Of a DNA stretch of 64,000 bases, positions 44,601-51,565 are shown piece after piece. A model generated the notes under the pieces. The model had not been told where the DNA came from and ran no database searches. It saw only the letters and a program-made list of their open reading frames with translations. The translations under genes were made by a program, and so were the position numbers. Every line of letters begins with the position of its first letter. Within the stretch, counting starts at the first letter, position 1. Origin of the DNA: Nonomuraea sediminis (GTDB lineage: Bacteria > Actinomycetota > Actinomycetes > Streptosporangiales > Streptosporangiaceae); NCBI RefSeq assembly GCF_018531495.1, contig NZ_JAHDTI010000003.1, positions 124,001 to 188,000 of the forward strand, read 5' to 3'.

Positions 44601-45973
44601 GGTTGGAGCACGAGGTCGACCAGGGCTTGGCGCCATCGTCCCGCCTGGAACCGCCGCTGCCGTTCGCCGCCACCCGCTTCCGGTGGCTGCGCGGGCTGCG
44701 CACCCTGGAGTACGCCGAGGTGCTCGCCCTCCACCTCCCCGGCAGGGCCGCCGAACTGCTCCACCAGGCGGCCGAGGACCTCGGCGTCAAGACGGAACTC
44801 GGGAGGCAGGCCATCCGGCTGGCGAACGCCGCCGAGGTCGGCGACCAGCAGATGCACGAGCTCCCGCCTCCCGACGCGGAGCCCCGCCCGACATACCCAG
44901 ACCTCCCGCAGGAGAGCCCGGGACAGCTTTCCGGGTGGAAGCCGCCTCAGCAGCGGGTGCCGGGCTGGATCATCGTGGCCGGATGGACGATCGGCTCCGC
45001 GGTGGCGGCGGTCGCTCTGCTCGTGGCCATGTTCTTCGCGTTCCCCCCCATTTGGGGCCGGGGCGATGTGGACATGTTGCCGATCTACGCCTTCTACCTG
45101 GGCCCACCCATCGCCGTGCTGGCCATCGGCACCGGGGTCGCCGTGTGGCGGTCCAACCTGCTGGCACGCGGCATGACCGCCGCGGTGCACCCGGACGGTG
45201 CAGTCTCGCTCACCAGACACACCTACGCGCGTTGGGGCGGCCCGGCCTGGCGCAGGTTCGGGTTCGGCATCTCCCCGCCGCGCCCCCGTGCTGCAGGTTC
45301 CAAGGTGAGCCGTCTGGCCCATGCAGTCCTGATCCATGCCGACGTGGACCTGCATACCGCCCCGGTTGAGCACCGGGTCTTGGGGCACCTCCCCGACCTG
45401 CCCGCCGTGTTCCGGTCGATGCACTCCGCGGCCCGGCTCGAGGCGGACAACGGCTACGACTACCAGGGGCCCGACCATGTGCCGCGGTTCCAGGGCGTCA
45501 AGCTTCGCGGCCGGCGGACGCATCTGATCGGCACTCCGGTCGACACCAGGGACGGCATACGGCTGCGCGTCATGATCGACGTCGAGCCCACGGTCGTGTC
45601 CGCCAGGCGCGAACGGCTCCGGGCTCCGGAGGGCCTGGCCAGGCTCTACGTCCTCCAGGCGGAGCCCGTGGACGGGCCGCCCCGGCCGTTCGACGAGAAG
45701 GAGCGCGACGGGTTCCTGGCCTTCGCGCGGGCGCTCTGCCGCGCGGGGACGCCGGCCGTACTGATCACCCCGCCGTTGCCCGACCAGGCCGCGAGCAAGG
45801 CCGTGGAGATCTGTGCGACCTGGAGGATCGCCAGGCAGGAGGTGGTCGACGGGCGCCGGATGCTCAAGCTGCAGCGGCGGCTGCGCGAGATCGTCGCCGA
45901 GGCCGGGGGCGATGTCCGGGCGATGTGCGATGTGATCCTGTTCCTCCCGACGGAAAGCAAGGAGGCTCGATGA
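41690..45973 (+). CDS. Large STAND-like P-loop ATPase with two C-proximal membrane helices
   Basis: A 1427-residue protein. Residues 1-180 are helical. Walker A is GPGGSGKT at 207-214, Walker B is VVLVLDTCEE at 311-320, and a sensor-like LLAGRRW lies at 354-360. Then comes a long Ala/Leu/Arg-rich helical region (about 450-1080), plausibly TPR-like superhelix. Two membrane helices (about 1091-1118 and 1130-1150) are followed by a ~270-residue cytosolic tail with ARLYVLQAEPVDG and RAGTPAVLITPPLPDQAASK. That tail resembles the end of a CHAT-type fold without obvious catalytic residues (weak inference). It overlaps its neighbours by 4 nt on both sides and is the likely sensor/switch of the cassette. 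Confidence 0.72.
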   Translation: MSMPEQTLEERLRQRRFAGYPSHHLALLALIPLWDDELAEVAGLAPMPDSELVESTTVLREDGSEERVFWIRESVRPELGAYLRAMVPEVLRMAVETAEALSGLIPKLRHSLLALEDDPSGLRLLFEVERLVEGGAVPEAARLVATAKAVAEVVGGYRVGSARRAEWRLARAAREAEDAHYLRHYQPREEIEAAVNGADSWAVHLLGPGGSGKTMLIRHLGLRTARVDFDHLDPRYPENRPGEMFLALAVDLLGWVGDRLSDRRYTRFLDAVNDLHEELDATTRVEARVGELREEMVRAFATFLRFIPEDVVLVLDTCEELAKLYPLGEPAPGIDVTFELLELLHEQLPSLKVLLAGRRWLVPPASGDAPAGPRLRPRPYLRVIQVGGFSPAEAERYLAAREVRDADVVLARARSGDEYNPFDLAAYADWLLAEPDLDARELLSAPGDPYVRQRIIGRIKDPAVARCLGVAAELGTIDRSLVGEVFGELGVEAEAVLAELAAQEWARVRAYTADGRPALVELEPNLCERLRAETATDPGRFPVHETVLGSAAAHAIDAAPSVAEVTTGTVLPAVRFLAEREAVALWQRVEDRVVAEGAWGWAEQVAARAAAACSGTVLAAVLSTQAACRIHTGAGGVAPLWRHVERIGSPGQRDRALLGRVAAGDIEGIDFPAELRRIVSHGTAPAASIVAAVDGWMADGSTAPWAELRAVTALTDDPATRSFALDQAAALALMADAEFTALDLAEEARLIALDVVGYPVAADHPPAGDAWARVELVRRLAIGDRQEERPRMSEAGSPEADRLRALELLSWKASRQLLDSFARVDRYLPGPVTSWAARQVKPFVVALAEAYVSIGEHARAAELLRERLEEALTAGDDPDTVEACQLGLLMVCRRARSLDHYPAVRELARTGSPVCRSEAWITLTLVTGQRPEDNIETGSVYAAWRCGLNLWPGYMIEDEDGIPPAWTRQARLEHEVDQGLAPSSRLEPPLPFAATRFRWLRGLRTLEYAEVLALHLPGRAAELLHQAAEDLGVKTELGRQAIRLANAAEVGDQQMHELPPPDAEPRPTYPDLPQESPGQLSGWKPPQQRVPGWIIVAGWTIGSAVAAVALLVAMFFAFPPIWGRGDVDMLPIYAFYLGPPIAVLAIGTGVAVWRSNLLARGMTAAVHPDGAVSLTRHTYARWGGPAWRRFGFGISPPRPRAAGSKVSRLAHAVLIHADVDLHTAPVEHRVLGHLPDLPAVFRSMHSAARLEADNGYDYQGPDHVPRFQGVKLRGRRTHLIGTPVDTRDGIRLRVMIDVEPTVVSARRERLRAPEGLARLYVLQAEPVDGPPRPFDEKERDGFLAFARALCRAGTPAVLITPPLPDQAASKAVEICATWRIARQEVVDGRRMLKLQRRLREIVAEAGGDVRAMCDVILFLPTESKEAR

Positions 45974-46938
45974 GCCGTATTTCCCAGTGGTTCAGCGCGC
46001 GGGCAGAGCACACGCATCTGGCGTTCCTGCCGGAGCCCGGCTCGAGGCCGCTGCTGCCCCGCGAGGGCTACCTGCGGGCCTGGCTCGTCGAGGGGTACCT
46101 GGCGCAGCGCAGGACCTGGGGAAACGACCACTACCCCGCCCTGCACGGCGGCGTCACGCTGACCTTCCTGGGCGCGCAGCCCAGCGCCTTCACCGCCGTG
46201 ACGACGCCCGCCTGGTCGACCCCTGGCGTCCACCTGGACCTGCCGATCTCGCCGCTGCTGCCGTACAACGGCGGCGTGGTCAGCGTCGAGGCGGGCCTGT
46301 TCCAGGTGTCGCAGCGCGGCCCGCTGGCCGCGGCGGTGCAGGTCCTCGGCAAGCTCGCGGCGCTGGTCGGGCCGCCGCTGTCCACGGCCGCCACGATCGC
46401 GGAGAAGATGTCGGAAGGCATGGACACCGTGCTCGAGGCCACCGGCGACCAGCCCACGCTGGGCGTGCACTGGAGCATGGTGGCGCCGGGCGGCGCGGGC
46501 CGCCCGGTGCAGGCGGGCCACGTGGTGGTGCTGGACGCGCCGGAGCCGCCGGGGCCGCTGGAGATCGTCGACGGGAGGCTGCGCGCGGGAGGCAGGCCGG
46601 TCGAGCTGGACTACCTGGTGATCCGGCTGGAGACCAGGGCCGAGCACGACTCCCCCATCACGCCCGAGCTGGCGCAGCTGATGCGCCGGGCCATCGAGGC
46701 CGGGCTGCGCGGCGAGGTGGAGTCCATGGACGCACTCAGAAAGGAGGCCGTCATCAAGGCGTGGAACTGTGCCGACCTGGTGCCCAAGGACGCCCGCCGG
46801 GTCGCCAAGCTCATCCACGACGAGATCGACACGGCCAGGCCCCTGGGCGTCGTGCCCACCGAACGGCTCGTCGCCCGGCTGCCGGCCCGCGACGATCCCG
46901 AGCTCAAGCGGCTGCGCCTGTCGGACCTGCTCGCCTAG
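45970..46938 (+). CDS. 322-residue protein of unknown function, last gene of the cassette
   Basis: I do not recognise this protein. The N-terminal ~60 residues are helical (SRISQWFSARAEHTHLAFLP, then REGYLRAWLVEGYLAQRRTW). A beta-rich middle follows (GVTLTFLGAQPSAFTAVTT, GVHLDLPISPLLPYNGGVVS), then a helical hairpin with a hydrophobic face (about 115-160) and a helical C-terminus (KEAVIKAWNCADLVPKDARR). No signal peptide or catalytic signature is visible. ATG 45970 has a purine-rich AAGGAGG site and overlaps the ATPase stop. Its last 4 bp overlap the stop of the convergent kinase gene. It could be an adaptor or effector of the CHAT/ATPase system. Confidence 0.7.
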   Translation: MSRISQWFSARAEHTHLAFLPEPGSRPLLPREGYLRAWLVEGYLAQRRTWGNDHYPALHGGVTLTFLGAQPSAFTAVTTPAWSTPGVHLDLPISPLLPYNGGVVSVEAGLFQVSQRGPLAAAVQVLGKLAALVGPPLSTAATIAEKMSEGMDTVLEATGDQPTLGVHWSMVAPGGAGRPVQAGHVVVLDAPEPPGPLEIVDGRLRAGGRPVELDYLVIRLETRAEHDSPITPELAQLMRRAIEAGLRGEVESMDALRKEAVIKAWNCADLVPKDARRVAKLIHDEIDTARPLGVVPTERLVARLPARDDPELKRLRLSDLLA

Positions 46939-48107
46939 CGGACCGAGACGCCCGGGCGGTACTTGGGCAGGCGGATGTTCACCTTGGTGCCAGCGCCCTC
47001 CTCGGTCTCGACGACGAGCCCGTACTCGTCGCCGTAGACCTGGCGCAGGCGTTCGTCGACGTTGGCCAGCCCGACCCCGTTGCCCTCGGCTCCCGCCAGC
47101 ACGCGGCGCAGGCGTTCCGGCGCCATGCCCAGTCCGTCGTCCTCGACGCTGATGCGGCACTCCGCCCCGGCGTCCTCGGCGATGATCGTGATGCGCCCGA
47201 CCCCGTCCTTGCTCTCGAGGCCGTGCCGTACCGCGTTCTCCACCAGCGGCTGCAGGCACAGGAACGGCACGGCCACCGGCAGCACCTCGGGCGCGATGCG
47301 CAGCGTGACCTGCAGCTGGTCGCCGAAGCGGGCGCGTTCGAGTATCAGGTAGCGGTCGATCGAGCGCAGCTCCTCGGCCAGCGTGGTGAACTCGCCGTGG
47401 CGGCGGAAGCTGTAGCGGGTGAAGTCGGCGAACTCGAGCAGCAGCTCGCGGGCCCGCTCGGGATCGGTGCGGACGAACGAGGCGATCGTGGTCAGCGAGT
47501 TGTAGATGAAGTGCGGCGAGATCTGCGCCCGCAGCGCCCGCACCTCGGCCTCCATCAGCATCGTCCGCGAGCGGTCCAGCTCGGCCAGCTCCAGCTGGGA
47601 GTCCACCCACCCGGCCACCTCCTGCGCGGCCCGCACCAGCCCGGCCGAGGAGTGCGGCCCGTAGGCGGCCAGCGAGCCGATCACCCGGTCGTCGGTGGTG
47701 AGCGGGACCACGACCGCGTGCCTGATCGGGCATTCGAGCAGCTCGCACTCGATGGCCAGCACCTGGGTGCGGCCGTCGCGCAGGGTGGCGGCGGCGTGCT
47801 CGAACGCCTCGCGGGCGTGGTGCTCGCCGGCGCCGTCGTAGACCAGCAGTTGCTCGCCGTCCGTGATCGCCAGCGCGGGCGAGCCGAGCAGTTCGCGCAG
47901 GTGACGGGAGGCCTTCAGGGCGCCCTCCGCCGTCAGCCCCGCCCGCAGCGGCGGCGCGGCCAGCGACGCGGTGTGCAGCGTCTCGAACGTGGCCCGCTCG
48001 GCCGGGCTGGTGCCCAGGTCCCTTCTGCCCCGTACGACCCGCCACAGCACGATCGCGGGCACGCCCACGAGCACCGCCACGACCACGACGCCGACCAGGT
48101 ACTCCAC
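46935..48107 (-). CDS. LytS-type sensor histidine kinase
   Basis: A 390-residue kinase: one N-terminal membrane helix (about 3-22), a GAF-like sensor domain (about 40-170; AITDGEQLLVYDG, CPIRHAVVVPL), the His_kinase domain with phosphorylatable H199 in AQISPHFIYNSL, and an ATPase domain (PLVENAVRHGLE, EDDGLGM, GVGLANVDERL). Such kinases pair with LytTR regulators, and the only one here is at 37780-38526 on the same strand beyond the four-gene cassette. Start GTG 48107 is supported by length. The kinase gene itself is intact. Confidence 0.9.
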   Translation of the reverse strand: MEYLVGVVVVAVLVGVPAIVLWRVVRGRRDLGTSPAERATFETLHTASLAAPPLRAGLTAEGALKASRHLRELLGSPALAITDGEQLLVYDGAGEHHAREAFEHAAATLRDGRTQVLAIECELLECPIRHAVVVPLTTDDRVIGSLAAYGPHSSAGLVRAAQEVAGWVDSQLELAELDRSRTMLMEAEVRALRAQISPHFIYNSLTTIASFVRTDPERARELLLEFADFTRYSFRRHGEFTTLAEELRSIDRYLILERARFGDQLQVTLRIAPEVLPVAVPFLCLQPLVENAVRHGLESKDGVGRITIIAEDAGAECRISVEDDGLGMAPERLRRVLAGAEGNGVGLANVDERLRQVYGDEYGLVVETEEGAGTKVNIRLPKYRPGVSVR

Positions 48108-48177
48108 GGGCGGAGCCTACCTTGACGCCTTTCCCTGCCCGGTTCTACGTTCCGAGTAGGGGGCAAGGAGCGATGTC

Positions 48178-50373
48178 ATGAGGAACTGGGCCAGCCTGAA
48201 GCCGTTCGGGCTCGGCGAGCAGAAGCCCAACAACTACCTCGAGATCTGGAAGGCTTTCCGCGAGAACCGAGGTCAACGCCGCTTCGCCTGGCGGATCCTG
48301 CGCGACGGCGCGTGCGACGGCTGCGCGCTCGGCACGAGCGGCATGCACGACTGGACGATGGACGAGATCCACCTGTGCAACGTCCGGCTCAGGCTGTTGC
48401 GGCTGAACACGATGCCGGCGCTCGACATCCGCCTTCTGGCCGATGTTTCGGAGATTTCCGGTAAGTCGAGCGCGGAGCTGCGGGATCTGGGACGCCTGCC
48501 GTACCCGATGATCAGGCGCGCGGGAGAGCCCGGCTTCACCAGGATCGGCTGGGACGAGGCGCTCGACCTGGCGGCCGACAGGCTGCGGCGGGCCGGGTCC
48601 GACAGGTTCGGCATGTACATGACGAGCCGGGGCGAGCCCAACGAGAACTACTTCGCCGCACAGAAGGCGGTGCGCGCGCTCGGCGGCAACTCCATCGACA
48701 ACGCCGCGCGCGTGTGCCACTCGCCGTCCACGTTCGCGCTCAAGGGCGCGCTCGGTGTGGCGGCGACCACGTGCTCCTATACCGACTGGATCGGCAGCGA
48801 CCTGATCGTCTTCATCGGCTCGAACGTGGCCAACAACCAGCCCGTCGCGATGAAGTACCTGTACCACGCCAAGAAGAAGGGCACGAAGGTCGCGGTCGTC
48901 AACACCTACCGCGAGCCGGGCATGGACCGGTACTGGGTGCCGTCCAACCTGGAGTCCGCCGTCTTCGGCACCCAGATCACCGACCGGTTCTTCCTGGTCA
49001 ACGTGGGTGGCGACATCGCGTTCCTGAGTGGCGCGCTCAAGCACATGATCGACAACAAGTGGGTGGACAGGGACTTCGTCGACGCGCACACCGTCGGGTT
49101 CCCCGAGCTCGAGGCCGCTCTGGCCGAGCGCTCGTTCGAGGAGCTCGCCGCGGTCTCGGGCGCCTCGAGCCAGGACATGCTCGAGCTGGCCAGGATGCTC
49201 GGCGAGGCGCGCACGGCAGTGCTGGTGTGGTCGATGGGGGTCACGCAGCACGAGTTCGGCGAGGACAACGTCCGGGCGATCGTCAACCTCGGCCTGAGCA
49301 AGGGCTTCGTAGGTCACGAAAAATCCGGACTTATGCCGATCCGCGGCCACAGCGGCGTGCAGGGCGGCGCCGAGATGGGCGCCTACAGCACGGCGCTGCC
49401 CGGCGGCCTCGCGGTCACGCCGGAGAACGCCGCGAAGTTCCGTGACCTGTGGGGATTCGAGGTGCCCGCCGAGCCGGGCCTGACGGCGCCGCAGATGCTC
49501 GACGGCGACCTGGACGTGCTGATCTCCAGCGGCGGCAACTTCCTGGAGGTGCTGCCGGACCCGGCACACAGCAGGGAACGCCTGGCCCGCATCCCGCTGC
49601 GGGTGCACATCGACATCTGCCTGTCCAGCCAGATGCTGGTCGAACCGGGCGAGACGGTCCTGCTGCTGCCCGCGCAGACCCGCTACGAGATGATCGGCGG
49701 CGTCACCGCCACCTCGACCGAGCGCCGCATCATCTTCTCCCCGGAGATCCCCGGCCCGCGCGTGCCCGAGGCCTGGCCCGAGTGGAAGATCACCACCGAG
49801 CTGGCCGCCCGCGCCAGGCCCGAGATCGCGGCGCTGGTCCGCTACACCGGCACACCGCAGATCCGCGAGGACATCGCCCGCGCCGTCCCCGCCTACCAGG
49901 GCATCGAGACACTCACGGCCAAGGGCGACAACCTCCAGTACGGCGGGCCGCTGCTCTGCCGTGGCTGGAACTTCCCCACCCCGGACGGCAAGGCCCACTT
50001 CTCCCTGGTCGAGGTGCCCGCCATGGACCGTCCCGACGGGACGTTCGTGGTGTCCACCCGCAGGGGCAAGCAGTTCAACTCGATGGTCCACGAGCAGCGG
50101 GACTCCCTGACCGGCGCCACCCGCGAGGCCGTCCTGATGAACCCGCTCGACGCCGACCGGCTCGGCCTGTCCGACGGCGACCGGGTCACGCTCAGGAGCG
50201 CACGCGGCGAACTGTCGTGCCGCGTCTCCCGCGCGCCGGTCGCGCCCGGCAACCTGCAGGTGCACTGGCCAGAAGGCGAGGTGCTGATCGACCGCACGAA
50301 GCACTCGCCGCAGGCCGGCATCCCCGACTTCAACGCGGTCGTGACGGTCGAACCCGCCGCGCCGCGCTCCTGA
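48178..50373 (+). CDS. FdhF/YdeP-family molybdopterin oxidoreductase
   Basis: A 731-residue cytosolic molybdoprotein resembling the formate-dehydrogenase alpha subunit. Potential [Fe-S] ligands are C46 and C49 (CDGCALG) plus C68; the Mo-ligand position is C180 in RVCHSPST, cysteine rather than selenocysteine. Further conserved parts are IGSNVANNQPVAMKYL, GHSGVQGGAEMGAYS and the C-terminal dinucleotide-binding domain (VVSTRRGKQFNSMVHEQRD). ATG 48178 follows a clear AAGGAG. No FdhD-type maturase or electron-transfer partner is adjacent. It ends in a hairpin shared with the HIT gene. The physiological substrate of this family is uncertain. Confidence 0.9.
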   Translation: MRNWASLKPFGLGEQKPNNYLEIWKAFRENRGQRRFAWRILRDGACDGCALGTSGMHDWTMDEIHLCNVRLRLLRLNTMPALDIRLLADVSEISGKSSAELRDLGRLPYPMIRRAGEPGFTRIGWDEALDLAADRLRRAGSDRFGMYMTSRGEPNENYFAAQKAVRALGGNSIDNAARVCHSPSTFALKGALGVAATTCSYTDWIGSDLIVFIGSNVANNQPVAMKYLYHAKKKGTKVAVVNTYREPGMDRYWVPSNLESAVFGTQITDRFFLVNVGGDIAFLSGALKHMIDNKWVDRDFVDAHTVGFPELEAALAERSFEELAAVSGASSQDMLELARMLGEARTAVLVWSMGVTQHEFGEDNVRAIVNLGLSKGFVGHEKSGLMPIRGHSGVQGGAEMGAYSTALPGGLAVTPENAAKFRDLWGFEVPAEPGLTAPQMLDGDLDVLISSGGNFLEVLPDPAHSRERLARIPLRVHIDICLSSQMLVEPGETVLLLPAQTRYEMIGGVTATSTERRIIFSPEIPGPRVPEAWPEWKITTELAARARPEIAALVRYTGTPQIREDIARAVPAYQGIETLTAKGDNLQYGGPLLCRGWNFPTPDGKAHFSLVEVPAMDRPDGTFVVSTRRGKQFNSMVHEQRDSLTGATREAVLMNPLDADRLGLSDGDRVTLRSARGELSCRVSRAPVAPGNLQVHWPEGEVLIDRTKHSPQAGIPDFNAVVTVEPAAPRS

Positions 50374-50383
50374 CCCTCAGGAG
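50367..50383. terminator. Bidirectional hairpin between convergent genes
   Basis: Perfect arms CTCCTGA (50367-50373) and TCAGGAG (50377-50383) flank a 3-nt loop. Each arm contains the stop codon of one gene (FdhF-type and HIT), so one hairpin can serve both transcripts. Confidence 0.6.
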
Positions 50384-50799
50384 ACCGGCCGGCCGCCGAT
50401 GGCCTTGGTGATGCGGTCGGCGTAGGACCTGGCCTCCTCGTCCGACTCGTACTTGGTGCGCGGCCAGAAGAAGCCGCGCAGCCCGTCCTTGCGGTTGCGC
50501 GGCACCACGTGCACGTGCAGGTGCGGCACGCTCTGGCTGACGCGGTTGTTGAGGGCCACGAACGTGCCCGCCGCCTCCAGCGCCTCCTCGACCGCGCCCG
50601 TGACGAGCTTCACCCGCTCGAAGAAGGGGCCGACGTCGGCCAGGTCCGTGAGCGTCTCGACGTGGATCCGCGGCACGACCAGCACGTGGCCCTTGAAGAC
50701 CGGGCGCGCGTCGAGGAAGGAGACGGCCACCTCGTCGGAGTGGACGACGAAGGCAGGCCGCTCTCCCGCGATGATCTCGCAGAACAGGTCGGTGCTCAC
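50377..50799 (-). CDS. HIT-family nucleotide hydrolase/transferase
   Basis: A 140-residue histidine-triad protein. The triad HLHVHVVP puts the catalytic histidines at residues 93, 95 and 97, and a conserved GHVLVVPRIHVETL strand-turn precedes it. Such proteins hydrolyse or transfer nucleoside monophosphates from phosphoramidates or dinucleoside polyphosphates. The C-terminal extension (GLRGFFWPRTKYESDEEARS) is a subgroup feature. GTG 50799 overlaps the upstream DUF1838 stop by 4 nt, so both are on one transcript. Confidence 0.92.
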   Translation of the reverse strand: MSTDLFCEIIAGERPAFVVHSDEVAVSFLDARPVFKGHVLVVPRIHVETLTDLADVGPFFERVKLVTGAVEEALEAAGTFVALNNRVSQSVPHLHVHVVPRNRKDGLRGFFWPRTKYESDEEARSYADRITKAIGGRPVS

Positions 50800-51503
50800 C
50801 GCCCGACTTTATCCGCGAAAGCCGTCCAGCTCGTCATGTTCCTCCCGCCGAACTCGGTGGGGGCGTGCAGGAAGCGCTCGCCGGCGAAGGACCTCAGCCG
50901 TTCGGGAACCGTGGCGACCTTGGCGCCCCGGCAGTGGTAGACCAGGCCGCCGCCGCGCTGCCCCATGGCCATCCACGGCAGCCAGGGCGAGACGCGGCAC
51001 CACGAGAACACCGCCGGCACATCCGGCATGTCCGACTTCAGATCGGACTCGGCCACGAAGAACTGGAAGAGCTCGAGAGCCCGGTAGGTGTCGTTGGCCG
51101 AGTTCTCCGGGAACTTCGCGACCGGAAGGGGCGAGGGGTAGGCGAGCCGGATGTCCACGTTGAAGACCACCTGGTCGCCCAGCGCGGTCGTGGGGACCGG
51201 GTAGTTGCCCAGGCGCTGGTTGACCGGGTCGTTGAAGACGTGCTGGACCTCGACGGTCTTGCCGGTGATCGGGTTCTCCCAGTCGGAGAGGATCTCGCGG
51301 CTGCGCGGATCGAGGTAGGCGGCGGCCTCGCGGGTCAGCAGCTGCCACCCCTCGTCGGTCTCGACGGCCCTGGCCACGTTGATCCCCTCGAAGCCGAACA
51401 GGTGGTGCGGGCCGTCGTCGTCCTGCCAGCCGTAGACGTCGCCGGTCCACCACGAGATCGTCTCCGCGCCGTCGGCCGACGCGCGCACGCGAATGAAGTC
51501 CAT
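50796..51503 (-). CDS. DUF1838-like protein
   Basis: A 235-residue protein of unknown function, all soluble, resembling the DUF1838 family (WWTGDVYGWQDDDGPHHLFGFEG, NITGKTVEV-like PITGKTVEVQHVFNDPVN, FSWCRVSPWLPWMAMGQR). Several conserved Trp/His/Asp residues suggest a ligand-binding pocket. ATG 51503 follows GGGAGG; an upstream extension to 51557 would run into the divergent promoter. It is divergent from the MFS gene and co-transcribed with HIT. Assignment rests on remembered family pattern. Confidence 0.65.
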   Translation of the reverse strand: MDFIRVRASADGAETISWWTGDVYGWQDDDGPHHLFGFEGINVARAVETDEGWQLLTREAAAYLDPRSREILSDWENPITGKTVEVQHVFNDPVNQRLGNYPVPTTALGDQVVFNVDIRLAYPSPLPVAKFPENSANDTYRALELFQFFVAESDLKSDMPDVPAVFSWCRVSPWLPWMAMGQRGGGLVYHCRGAKVATVPERLRSFAGERFLHAPTEFGGRNMTSWTAFADKVGR

Positions 51504-51550
51504 GGCCGGAAGCCTCCCATATTTTTCTCGACACTGTGTTGCTATCCTTG

Positions 51551-51565
51551 GCGACATGGTGTCGC
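51551..51565. promoter_or_regulatory. Palindrome GCGACA-TGG-TGTCGC over the MFS start codon
   Basis: Perfect 6-bp arms with a 3-bp spacer. The ATG of the exporter gene lies inside it. A TATCCT element at 51543-51548 is 7 nt upstream of that ATG, so the message may be leaderless. A TetR gene follows the exporter, making this a plausible autoregulated operator. A related CGACACTGTGTTGC lies at 51529-51542. Confidence 0.5.

Noticed and set aside
38527-46938. The CHAT/ATPase block as an integrated mobile element with integrase and att sites
   Set aside because: No integrase, transposase, tRNA or flanking direct repeat was found. The insertion idea rests only on gene order.
49125-49136. AGCGCT-containing palindrome resembling the LacI site inside the FdhF-type gene
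   Set aside because: Only the central bases match; the TGA/TCA ends needed for the LacI-type site are missing.
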